Source: Bacillus albus
GTDB lineage: Bacteria > Bacillota > Bacilli > Bacillales > Bacillaceae_G
Assembly: GCF_001884185.1 (NCBI RefSeq)
Contig: NZ_MAOE01000123.1
Location: forward strand, 1 to 63,575
DNA length: 63,575 nucleotides
Direction of reading: 5' to 3'
Both the position numbers and the translations under genes were made by a program. Below are positions 9,617 through 18,900 of this stretch, piece by piece. Each line of letters starts with the position of its first letter. Position 1 is the first letter of the stretch. The notes under the pieces are model-generated. The model did not search any database. It was not told where the DNA came from and saw only the letters and a program-made list of their open reading frames with translations.

Positions 9617-9895
9617 TTATAAATGTAGCATTTCAGCCTTTACAACTCGAATATATTCCTGCAACTTGCAAAACGCTTCCGTTAATTCCCCAGTTTCTTC
9701 TTTATGAAGAAAGCGAGCCTTGTTTCGTTCTTCCTCTATGACAAGTAGTTGCGCAGCTGCATAAGAAAGACCGTACTTTTCGCATTTTCGTTTTATATCT
9801 TGAAAAAAAGAAGGATGTACCGTCCCTGCTCCTGAGACAAGCATCTCATCTAGAGCTTGTTCCAATTCATCGATTATGTGCACTAACTCTATCAT
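9617..9895 (-). CDS. small protein at the end of the VWA-MoxR operon (92 aa)
   Basis: Unrecognised helical protein encoded last in the six-gene operon. ATG 9895 (MIELVHIIDELEQALDE) has GAAGGGG upstream, and its first 29 bp overlap the end of the SWIM gene, so translation is coupled. The sequence is charged with heptad-like helices (AAAQLLVIEEERNKA, CKLQEYIRVVKAEM), with no zinc motif or membrane segment. E. coli yehQ has no such gene that I know of. A subunit or adaptor of the complex is only a guess from its position. Confidence 0.65.
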   Translation of the reverse strand: MIELVHIIDELEQALDEMLVSGAGTVHPSFFQDIKRKCEKYGLSYAAAQLLVIEEERNKARFLHKEETGELTEAFCKLQEYIRVVKAEMLHL

Positions 9896-11504
9896 AAAAT
9901 GTTTCCCCTTCATTAAGTGTAATATTTATAATTTCTCCTACTTCTGTATATAAAATAATAGGTGTAACTACGAGCTTTGTTCCTTCCTGATAAGGATGAA
10001 CTAGCATTCTCTTTACATGTAATGAGTCCAAATATATTTTTACAAGTCGAATCGTCCACTCATTTTCTGGTTGTTTCATCATTTGCAGTTGTAATATTTC
10101 CCCCTTTTTATCAATAAGAGGTATAATCCATTTTTGCTCTTTCTTTTGAAACTCCCATTCTTCCATTTCAGTAAATTCAATACAAAAGACTCCTTGTTTA
10201 GATGTCTCTAACCTGTTTGCTTTTACTTTTTTTAGTAGTTCTTCCCATGAGGTTATAAAGAGCGATTGCCACTCTGTTACATTTGTTTTCCCTCCTGCTT
10301 CTCCTACTGTTTGTGAGCTAGATGACAATTGAAAATCGACGTTAAGCTTTGCATGTTTCAACCATAGACATGAACGAGACAGCTCGTTTCCCTTCCCTGC
10401 AATCCCCCATGGAACTTGCTTTTCATGGAGATCTTCAGAAGTTATGTTGCTCCCTTCATAAAACATGGGGCGTGACTTTGTGTATGTGATCCACTTTTCC
10501 TGTTCTCGATTATAGAAATAATAGGTCACACCAACATAACCAGATTTCGTTTGCCAGCCGGCTGCGCCAAAGGCATGCAAAGTAAGCGGTGGTACTTCAT
10601 AATATTCCGAACGATACGAACTCTCTTGCAGACGATGCTTTTCTAACAACACAATGTATTCATAAATCGCGGACAGCGTTTGCCGATAGGATGCCATTTG
10701 AAAAGAGGCATGTTTCATTCGGTATAGTCTAATATCAGTCCCGAGCTTGCGAAATAAATTTTCTAACTTTGCTAGTTTCAAAGAGCGCGCTTTTACAGAA
10801 AGTTGTTCTATTTCATAGATTGTTTTTTCTGTAAGACGTGTTAAGCCCAAGTGAACAATTTGCTCAATCATCTCTTTGAAAATAGATAGCTTATCCGACT
10901 CAATAATAAGACACTGCACTTGTTTCGTTTCATGCGAAATTCCTCTTTCTTTTTGATACCAATATATCGCTTCCGCCTTATGCCGGCATATTCCCTCTGT
11001 TTTACATGTACAAATCGCATCAGCTACCGACTCAGCTGTCAGAAAACGAACCGTTATAGACTCTTCTGGAAAAGAGGCAATTAAAGCACCCTCCTCTTCC
11101 AAAACAATTTTTTGATGAAATGTTTCGCGAAACATCATTTCATCCCACATTTTTTCGGAGACAATATTGCGAACATCCACATTCAAAAGGGCAGAGAGAT
11201 CAACTTTTATGTTTTCTTCACCTTCGTACATCTTCTTCGCTTCTAATAAAGCCATCATGACATGCTTACAAATCGAGCGCGCTTCACAAGTGCAGGAGTA
11301 ACTGCGTATATCTCCCGTAAACGTTACAGTAGTTTCATCATCAAGATGTATTTGCGCTATATCCTCTTCTAAATCTATTTTGATATTTTTTACAACTGCC
11401 AAATCCTTTATTGCTCTTTTATATGTTCCTTTGTTGGACATGGCAATTAAATATGTTTCATCGATAGAGGAAAGAACATTTAAGAAATGATTGTTGCGAT
11501 CCAT
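9867..11504 (-). CDS. SWIM zinc-finger protein (YehQ-like)
   Basis: Cytosolic protein of 545 residues with two SWIM-type zinc motifs: C71-x-C73-x5-C79-x-H81, and a second C165-x-C167-x5-C173-x-H175. SWIM fingers bind nucleic acid or protein. The remaining ~350 residues match nothing I can name; there is a long helical stretch near 190-260 and a beta-rich C-terminus. It overlaps the VWA gene by 25 bp with GGGAGG before its ATG. E. coli YehQ, also a SWIM protein, sits at the same place in the yeh cluster. It could be the target-recognition part of the system. Confidence 0.82.
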   Translation of the reverse strand: MDRNNHFLNVLSSIDETYLIAMSNKGTYKRAIKDLAVVKNIKIDLEEDIAQIHLDDETTVTFTGDIRSYSCTCEARSICKHVMMALLEAKKMYEGEENIKVDLSALLNVDVRNIVSEKMWDEMMFRETFHQKIVLEEEGALIASFPEESITVRFLTAESVADAICTCKTEGICRHKAEAIYWYQKERGISHETKQVQCLIIESDKLSIFKEMIEQIVHLGLTRLTEKTIYEIEQLSVKARSLKLAKLENLFRKLGTDIRLYRMKHASFQMASYRQTLSAIYEYIVLLEKHRLQESSYRSEYYEVPPLTLHAFGAAGWQTKSGYVGVTYYFYNREQEKWITYTKSRPMFYEGSNITSEDLHEKQVPWGIAGKGNELSRSCLWLKHAKLNVDFQLSSSSQTVGEAGGKTNVTEWQSLFITSWEELLKKVKANRLETSKQGVFCIEFTEMEEWEFQKKEQKWIIPLIDKKGEILQLQMMKQPENEWTIRLVKIYLDSLHVKRMLVHPYQEGTKLVVTPIILYTEVGEIINITLNEGETFYDRVSAHNR

Positions 11505-12586
11505 TGCGCCAACCTCCCTGGTGTTAATGCTGCTACATGAGCACCAAGCGCCGCCATTTTTTTTGCTGCCTGTTTATCATAAAAAGGCTGTGCAGTCGGA
11601 TCAAGAGAAGTAAGCACAATCAGCTTCGCCCCTGATTCTACAATCTTCATTGCTTCTCGGTACATTTCATTGTAACTACCGCCTTCATATAAATCCGTTA
11701 CAAGTACGACAATTGTTTTATGAGGTACCTCAATTTTATTCGTTGCGTAACGCAGCGCCTGAGCAATATAGGTTCCTCCACCAAGCTGTACACTCATAAG
11801 CGTTTCCACCGGATCGTCAATACGATCCGTTAAATCAACAACAGCTGTATCAAAGATGAACAGATCTGTCTTAATCGTCGGTAAGCTTGCAAAAATACCT
11901 GCCATAACTGCGCTATGGATAACAGAATCAATCATACTTCCACTCTCGTCTACTGCGAGGATTACCCGCCATGTGCTAACATGCTTCGTGGCAGCGTAAA
12001 AGTATGTTTTTTCAATATGAATGGTATTTGTTTCTTTGTCAAAATGCTTTAAGTTTTTTCGAATCGTTTTCTTAAAATCAAAATTGCGCATCGTGCGTAC
12101 GCGGCTAGAATGATTTCGATCTGGTCTACCGCTTAATGCGTGCTTCACTTCTTGCTCTAAATTACGACGCAACTCTTCAGTGACTTTCGCTACAATACGT
12201 TTAGCTGTGTCTAATACATCCGGTTTTACATAATCTTTAAATTGTAAAATGCATTTTAATAAATTTATATTCGGCTCCATTTTTTCAAGTGTTTGCTTAT
12301 CGTGCAATAGAGCGGTTAATTCATATTTTTCTAACGCATGATTTTCCATAATTTCAATGGTTTCCTTCGGAAATAACTCTCGCACTTTCGAAATCCAAGT
12401 CGGCACGGTTAGCTGAGATGGGTCTAAGGATCCACCGCGCTCTTCTCCGCGTTCTCTCTCGTACAAAAAGTCCAGCATCTCGTCCATTTCTCTGTATGCA
12501 GGCTCTTCTTCCTGAAATGTGATTTGGTCATCTGCATGTTTCCCGAGAACAAGACGCCAGCGATTTAAAGAAATGTTATTCTCCAT
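11480..12586 (-). CDS. VWA domain protein (YehP-like)
   Basis: Protein of 368 residues. The C-terminal half is a von Willebrand factor A domain with a full metal-ion-dependent adhesion site: DESGS at 213-217, T272 in GGGTYI, and D298 in VTDLYEGG. The N-terminal ~190 residues are helical and charged. It lacks a signal peptide and membrane anchor, so this is a cytosolic VWA of the type that partners MoxR-type AAA ATPases (CoxE and YehP are examples). It overlaps the upstream DUF5682 gene by 11 bp and the downstream SWIM gene by 25 bp. The VWA probably bridges ATPase and substrate. Confidence 0.88.
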   Translation of the reverse strand: MENNISLNRWRLVLGKHADDQITFQEEEPAYREMDEMLDFLYERERGEERGGSLDPSQLTVPTWISKVRELFPKETIEIMENHALEKYELTALLHDKQTLEKMEPNINLLKCILQFKDYVKPDVLDTAKRIVAKVTEELRRNLEQEVKHALSGRPDRNHSSRVRTMRNFDFKKTIRKNLKHFDKETNTIHIEKTYFYAATKHVSTWRVILAVDESGSMIDSVIHSAVMAGIFASLPTIKTDLFIFDTAVVDLTDRIDDPVETLMSVQLGGGTYIAQALRYATNKIEVPHKTIVVLVTDLYEGGSYNEMYREAMKIVESGAKLIVLTSLDPTAQPFYDKQAAKKMAALGAHVAALTPGRLAQWIATIIS

Positions 12587-14870
12587 CTTCTAGCCCCCGT
12601 CTCATTAAAATCCCCTTTGCTTTCCGGTCTAACTGCATTACATACAACAGTATCTCTTCGGAAATTGGGTCTTCTTTTATCGCTTCTTCTGTAGCACCAT
12701 ATAACTTGGAAATATGCTTAGCAATCGTATCCACTTCAACCGGCGTGAATTGACTAAATAAAAGGCGCAAATGTGGCAACACTTGTAGAAATATCTCTTC
12801 ATCAAGTTCTTCTAGAACATGAGACATTCCGCTAAGCAACGATTCGTTATATAAAAAGATATCTTTGGCGCCAGCAAACAAACCATTCAAAAATATCGGA
12901 GCTTGCTTTTGCATATCACCACTTCCATAAAAATATCCTTCTGCCACTTGCATTACTTCATCGATTTCCCGCTTCCCTAAAGAAGTTAACAGCCCAAATA
13001 CCGCTCCCTCTACTTGACTTTCTCTCTTTTCCTTTTGTAAATAAAGCTCTAATGCGTCAATAAATTGCTGATCTGTATGCTTCATTGTATACAAATCGAT
13101 AAGTTTTTCTGCAATAATTGCTGGTTCGCCCTCATCTAAAACTGAAAATAACGAAAGTGCTTTATTCCTAGCGTACTCCGCTTGCTGATTTGCTTTTTCT
13201 ATTTGTGATAAATAATAAGCACAATCTGCCATAGAAGCAAAATCTCCATCCTTTTGCACAACTTCATCTATAAATTGGGTGTACATGGAAAAGTCGGAAA
13301 ACAAACCACTTAAATAGGCTTCTAGCAATAAAAGGGCCACCTCTCCAGCCCGTCCCTTTTCCTTGTTCAGCTTTGCTCTTAACATTTCCTGCGCCGCTTC
13401 TCTCACCGTTCCGCCATACACAGATAAATCAATTAGAGAACTTTCTACTTGTGCTGAAAAACGATATTTCCAAGTTTCACGCATAAGATTAATATGCTGT
13501 TTTCTAGCTATGTTTGGACCGCGTAGTCTCTCGCAAAATGGAACTCCTAAAAAAGCAAGGCAATGAAAAAATTGACTTAAGCGCAAGTGCTTTTCTTTCT
13601 TGTATATGTCCAGAATCGTCTCCTGCGGTACAGTTGAACGTACTGGTAGACGAAACGACCGAACAGAAGCACGAAAATCATGCACGAGCGGCGGCAAATC
13701 GGCTTCTTTTGACAATTCCCCGCGCTTTACCCCTTGCAAACTCTTCTGAAGTAATGTGAAAGGCTTATTTGCTGAGAATATCTCACCTTTCACAAATGTA
13801 CTGCGCACTGCGTCCATCAATTCATACAATCCGGATTGCATCTTTCCACGAAGCAGTGCAAGTTCACGTATCATTCGTGCAGCCTCAATCTCATCTGCCA
13901 TTGATATTCCTTCTACCTTTAGCTGTCTAGCAATTCGTATCATAAATTGCTCAGCTATCGATTCATCCCTGTTTTCCCAAATATGTTGGTAAAAAGCAGG
14001 TGCAGGCATTCCGCTCTCATAGCCACGCATCTGATCGCTTTCTAAAAAAGAATACGGCATAAGATAGTTTTTAGCATTCGATTTAGATAACGGGCTTTTC
14101 GACAGCTTTTTCTTTTTTCCTTCCAATTCAAGGAGCCCTTTCACATGAAAGCCTCCAGTAATAACGAGCACCTTGTCATACACTTTACGCGCTTTTTCAA
14201 TTTCTTTTGCCATATGTATCTCCCTGGCTTCACAACCGTCTTCTGTCAGCATCCCCTGCGTATAGTCCGCGCGTGTATAATAGCAGTAATGGAATAACTG
14301 ACGAACAAATCCCTCGCTTGTCATATGAAAACCTTGCAACTCAAAGTATTTCTCCCAAAACTCATGGAAACTTCGGCACCCCGTTTTTTCCGAAAGCATA
14401 CGGACATATTGACTATGCTGGAAATATCGCTCGTCATTTTCCTCATTTTTCGCTAGAAACAAATATTCTTTATAAGGAAGATCAATAAATGAAACAGGAA
14501 TGTTCTGCGCAGCTCCTTCTCGCAGTGCGACAAGTTCCGGTGAATAGTCGAGAAATGGATAGTACGCACGGTACTTTCCACTTTCTCCTCTTTCAAGCAC
14601 ATTCGTTTTATCATCATAACTGCAATATATACAAATTGGAGCTTTACTATCTGCACTCACAATATGCGGAATAAGTGGGTTGCAGTCTATCGGGCCTTCT
14701 ATAAGAATTATATTTGGTTTATAGCATTTAACAATCTTCTGTATATGAAAAGAGCACGCTGGACTATGATGGCGAATCGGCACGTATACGACGTTTCGAT
14801 CTAAATTGTAAGCTCTTTGAAACAATGCATTTACTTCAGCTGATTGCGAGCTTCGAAAAACGACTTCCAT
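12576..14870 (-). CDS. DUF5682 family protein (YehM-like)
   Basis: Large cytosolic protein of 764 residues. Residues ~25-250 show a spaced set of motifs: R33-H34-H35 in PIRHHSPAC, E58 in ILIEGP, D130 in SFIDLP, R216 in CEAREIHMAKEI and H242 in ITGGFHVKGL. Their order resembles the EreA/ChaN/TraB-Tiki hydrolase superfamily. The remainder (about 280-760) is helical, with TPR/HEAT-like character. A strong GGAGGAGAGG precedes the ATG, which overlaps the ATPase gene by 40 bp. E. coli YehM has about the same length and position. Catalytic activity is an inference from motifs. Confidence 0.82.
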   Translation of the reverse strand: MEVVFRSSQSAEVNALFQRAYNLDRNVVYVPIRHHSPACSFHIQKIVKCYKPNIILIEGPIDCNPLIPHIVSADSKAPICIYCSYDDKTNVLERGESGKYRAYYPFLDYSPELVALREGAAQNIPVSFIDLPYKEYLFLAKNEENDERYFQHSQYVRMLSEKTGCRSFHEFWEKYFELQGFHMTSEGFVRQLFHYCYYTRADYTQGMLTEDGCEAREIHMAKEIEKARKVYDKVLVITGGFHVKGLLELEGKKKKLSKSPLSKSNAKNYLMPYSFLESDQMRGYESGMPAPAFYQHIWENRDESIAEQFMIRIARQLKVEGISMADEIEAARMIRELALLRGKMQSGLYELMDAVRSTFVKGEIFSANKPFTLLQKSLQGVKRGELSKEADLPPLVHDFRASVRSFRLPVRSTVPQETILDIYKKEKHLRLSQFFHCLAFLGVPFCERLRGPNIARKQHINLMRETWKYRFSAQVESSLIDLSVYGGTVREAAQEMLRAKLNKEKGRAGEVALLLLEAYLSGLFSDFSMYTQFIDEVVQKDGDFASMADCAYYLSQIEKANQQAEYARNKALSLFSVLDEGEPAIIAEKLIDLYTMKHTDQQFIDALELYLQKEKRESQVEGAVFGLLTSLGKREIDEVMQVAEGYFYGSGDMQKQAPIFLNGLFAGAKDIFLYNESLLSGMSHVLEELDEEIFLQVLPHLRLLFSQFTPVEVDTIAKHISKLYGATEEAIKEDPISEEILLYVMQLDRKAKGILMRRGLEDGE

Positions 14871-15937
14871 ACCTCTCCTCCTATTTGACCTCGCGCCTTA
14901 ACGATGCTTGTAAAATAACTGCGTAATTTTTCTAAATCATCCTTGTTTTCTTTCGCAATCGTCCCTGACAAATATCGAACAAGCGCATCCATTTTCACTT
15001 CTCCACTTCCATAATAGTACGTATCCATTGCACTTTGATAATATACAGATACAGCTTCTGCAGTACTCATAACAGAAGATGACTGATCAATTCGTTTTCC
15101 TTCAGCAGTTATCCCTTCCCGTAGTTCATGAAAAACAGTCGCTAACAGTTGAACAACCGTTTTATCCACTTTTGGTGCGATGCCTGATGCCCCTAATAAC
15201 CGCGTTACTTGTGACTCTATTATTTTTGCTTCAAGCTTTACATCTTGAATTGGATGTACCGTTTCAAAATTAAAACGACGTTTCAATGCACTACTCATCT
15301 CATTCACACCGCGATCTCGTGTGTTAGCCGTTGCAATAATATTGAAGCCAGGCTTTGCTGTCAGAATTCCTTGTTCTCCAAACTCCGGAATAGTGAGCAC
15401 CTTATCGCTCAGAACGCTGATCAATGAATCTTGCACTTCCTGTGGGCAGCGCGTTAACTCTTCAAATCTAGTTAATATCCCTTGCTCCATTCCAACAAAG
15501 AGAGGCCCTGGCACAAGTGCTTCCCTTATAGGTCCTTTCGCAAGAAGAAGTGCATAGTTCCACGAATACTTAATTGTATCTTCCGTCGTAGCAGCGGTTC
15601 CTTGTACCGTATTACGGCTATTTCTGCATATTGCGGCAGAAAGTAGCTCACTCAGCATCGTCTTTGCAGTCCCAGGCTCTCCAATTAACATAAGTCCGCG
15701 ATTCCCTGCTAATGTAACAATCGCTCGTTCCACAAGTGCATCATTCCCATAAAACTTACGGCTAATTTCCACTTCTTTTCCTTCCGAAAGAAGCGCTTCT
15801 TCTTGTCCGATAATAAACGTACGAACAGCACGTGGTGACAATCGCCAATTCGGTGGTTTTGGAAACGAATCATTCGCTTCTAACGCATTCAGTTCTATTT
15901 CATACAATTCTTCCATTAATGGTTTAATAGATTGCAT
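14831..15937 (-). CDS. MoxR-type AAA+ ATPase (YehL-like)
   Basis: ATPase of 368 residues. Walker A is GEPGTAKT at 86-93. The Walker B region is atypical: GILTRFEELTR at 153-163 has Glu-Glu where MoxR proteins have Asp-Glu. Sensor 1 is IATANTRDRG (about 201-210), and an arginine pair follows in ALKRRFNFE. MoxR ATPases form hexamers that remodel partners through VWA proteins. The gene is 16 bp behind the DUF4132 gene and overlaps the DUF5682 gene. It is probably the motor of the complex. Confidence 0.9.
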   Translation of the reverse strand: MQSIKPLMEELYEIELNALEANDSFPKPPNWRLSPRAVRTFIIGQEEALLSEGKEVEISRKFYGNDALVERAIVTLAGNRGLMLIGEPGTAKTMLSELLSAAICRNSRNTVQGTAATTEDTIKYSWNYALLLAKGPIREALVPGPLFVGMEQGILTRFEELTRCPQEVQDSLISVLSDKVLTIPEFGEQGILTAKPGFNIIATANTRDRGVNEMSSALKRRFNFETVHPIQDVKLEAKIIESQVTRLLGASGIAPKVDKTVVQLLATVFHELREGITAEGKRIDQSSSVMSTAEAVSVYYQSAMDTYYYGSGEVKMDALVRYLSGTIAKENKDDLEKLRSYFTSIVKARGQIGGEVWKSFFEARNQLK

Positions 15938-15952
15938 ATGTCATTTCCTTTC

Positions 15953-18900
15953 TTATCGCTTACTACGCCAGTTTTCATCATGGCCAAGATTCGATTCTGT
16001 TGTCCGTTTTATATCATATAAAATTTCGCTAAAAAATCGTTCAGGTACTTGCTTTGGTACAATGCGTCTCGCATCATCAACTTCATCATAGGAGTATGAG
16101 CCGCGGCTCACTGTGCCCGCTTTATAAAATTGAATTTCAAATAGGCATACATCGTCCTCTTCTTCATATCCAACAGGTGCACCCTCAAACGCAAGCTCCG
16201 CCCCTAATCCTGCGCGAGTGTCTTCTTTATAGAAAGAATAATACACACCAGCATCTTCAACTGATCCGCGATTCCAGCCATACTTCGTTAGCTTACCAAA
16301 CAGCGAACGACCATTGATTTGAATACCTCCAAATCTTTCCACAGTTACTTTCTCATCTTCCTCCGCCAAAAATACTTCTCGAACAATCTGCGGGAATGGT
16401 TGGATAACCTCATAATCTTCTAGCTGTTCCTTCCATAATTCCCTTTCCTCTTCGGACAATTCTAGCGGATGAATCAGACCGATAACAGTGTCTGGCGTAG
16501 GCTCATGCTCTTCTTCGTCAATCGTATTAAATGTTCCGTCCTCCATATAACGGAACATCGCAACCAACGTTCCCTCCTTATACTCGCCCCAAATCAGTGA
16601 GATAGCAAATTGCTGCATAATTGGATTTTCTACAAACAGAGATTTCCATGTATGTTGCGACCAATAGCGATTAAGAGAAAGTGCTGTTTCGAGACGCTGC
16701 GTTTGCATACTAATGATGCTTCGAAGCTGTTTCTTGATAGACGATAACTCCACCTTAGCCTCTTCTGCTTTTTCCACATGATCTTTTGCATTTGGCTTCG
16801 GAAGCGACTTTATTCGTTTTCCCTCTTCTGTTTTCAACTCGATTTTCAGGTTGGGCGTTAAATAGGCAGTAAATGCCCTGCTTCCGTAATCAATTGTCTT
16901 TTCACCGTGTTTATTAAAACCAAGGTCTGGAACAAGCTGATCCTCTAGCTCTTCTTCTGTTATACCGCGTGTTTTAGCAGCGAGACTCAACGCTTCTTTC
17001 GCAGCACTACGCACCTGCTTGTGTTTATATTTAAATGCCATAGTATTAATCGTCATAAGTGCAAGATATGATGAAGATAACGCCAACGCCTGAACAGCTG
17101 CGGCAGCAATAGCTCCACGCATGCCAACAGCCCACTCATCAATCTGCTTTTTGAGTAGCAGCGCCATTTCATCATCACTATAAATGCCGTACATCGAAAG
17201 AATACCGCGTTTTTTCGCCTCCGCCCCTTGAGAAACCCACAACTGATAGATTGCTTGTATATTTTCTTTCAAATCTTGTTCATTCAAAGCCGCAGCTATC
17301 ATTTCCGCCGCTTCCTTTTTCAAAATTACAGACTCTGATACATACTGCTGAAAATAAGCTAGTGGAAGCGTTGTATCGGCAATCGTATCAGAGTCACGAA
17401 GACGAATTTGTGGTTCAAATCCGATCCATTGTACGAGTGCATTTCTTTTTTGCGGTGTTAAGATACGTGTACAAAAAGCTTCGATACTTCCTGATACTCC
17501 TTCTATGTCTTCATCGCCAATCAGCGGAGCAAACTTCTCCATCAAGGAAGCATTTTTCTTTTCTTTTAAAGCTTCTTGCACAAGCTGTGTATATTTTTCA
17601 GATTTATAGTATAAAAGTATTTGCATTACATTTTCGCGTACGACTTTCTTTCTACTATTCAATTCCTTCGCTACATCATCTGCAGCTTCCACATCTTTTG
17701 TAAGAAACTCGACTGCGGCAGTACGTACTTTTTTAGAGGAATCTCCAAGACTTTGAATAAGAAGAGCACGCGTTTTAACCGCATCATACTTTGCTAGCTC
17801 ATCCAAAATGAAAATCCGTTCATCTACAGAATACTCAGTAAATACTCCTGTCACATATGCCTGTTCTTTTACAAATAAACGAACGAGTGCTTCTTTTGCC
17901 TTACTTTCCTCCTTACTGTGCCGAGCAGCTTGTTTAACTGAATAATAAACAAGTTTCTCCTTGGATAAACCGTAGGATAGAAGATCTTCCAACATTCGTT
18001 CAAGCGAACCTTCCTTATGAGAATACTGTTGCAGAAGTTCATATAATTTATAATTATAGTCATTTCCAAATTGAAGTTTGAGCGCTGCTTCCCTCTTTAC
18101 CGCTTCCTCTATATCCCAAAGAAGTGCAATTGCTAAAACAGACATTCCCCGGTAATTATTTTGTTGCTTTGAACTCTCAAGCACTTGCTTCATATCTTCA
18201 AATGATAATTTCCCAACTAAATAGTCACGATATGTATCACGTATGTCAGATGATTCGGACTCAAGGGCAATCATTAAAAATTCTTCACGTAATCTTTTTC
18301 GATTAAATTCGTATCCTTTTTCGGCCAAAAGCATCACTACGAAAAGATAATAACTTTGACTTAAATATTGCAGCGTACGCTGAACAAATTCTGGCTGCTC
18401 TTCCACCATACGAAGCAATAATTGATATTCATATACTTTGTCGGAGTTAAAGACGCCTAAATGACGCCATGTAAGACGATATGCGAAAAACCTTTCCTCT
18501 GAAACACCGAATTGTTCGCACAAGTTTAGACTGGTTTCATACGCTTGTTTATCAAAACTCCTTGTTCTTACATGATTTCCAAACTGATCAAGAACATGAC
18601 ACACATGATCCGTTGCATAATCCATAAAATTTTTAACAGAACGTTTTGCTAACAAGTCAATATATCGTCTTGCCACATTTGAATGCTGATAAATACGAAA
18701 TAATAGGTGCCAGGTTACATCAGGTAAAGATGAACCAACAGTAACTTCACTATCAGATTCACCTCGAACGTATCTTTTCGCCAATTCTATCTTCTCTCGA
18801 TCCCCATCCAGTTTCAATATAAACTCCGCATGCTCTTGCAGCTCTTCCTCCAATAAAGAACTGTACGTAAGAAATCTCTCATAATCTGCATCTAGCATAT

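Noticed and set aside
17251-17703. 150-codon plus-strand ORF inside the DUF4132 gene
   Set aside because: It is antisense to a long, well supported coding region, with Leu/His-rich shadow composition and no ribosome-binding site.
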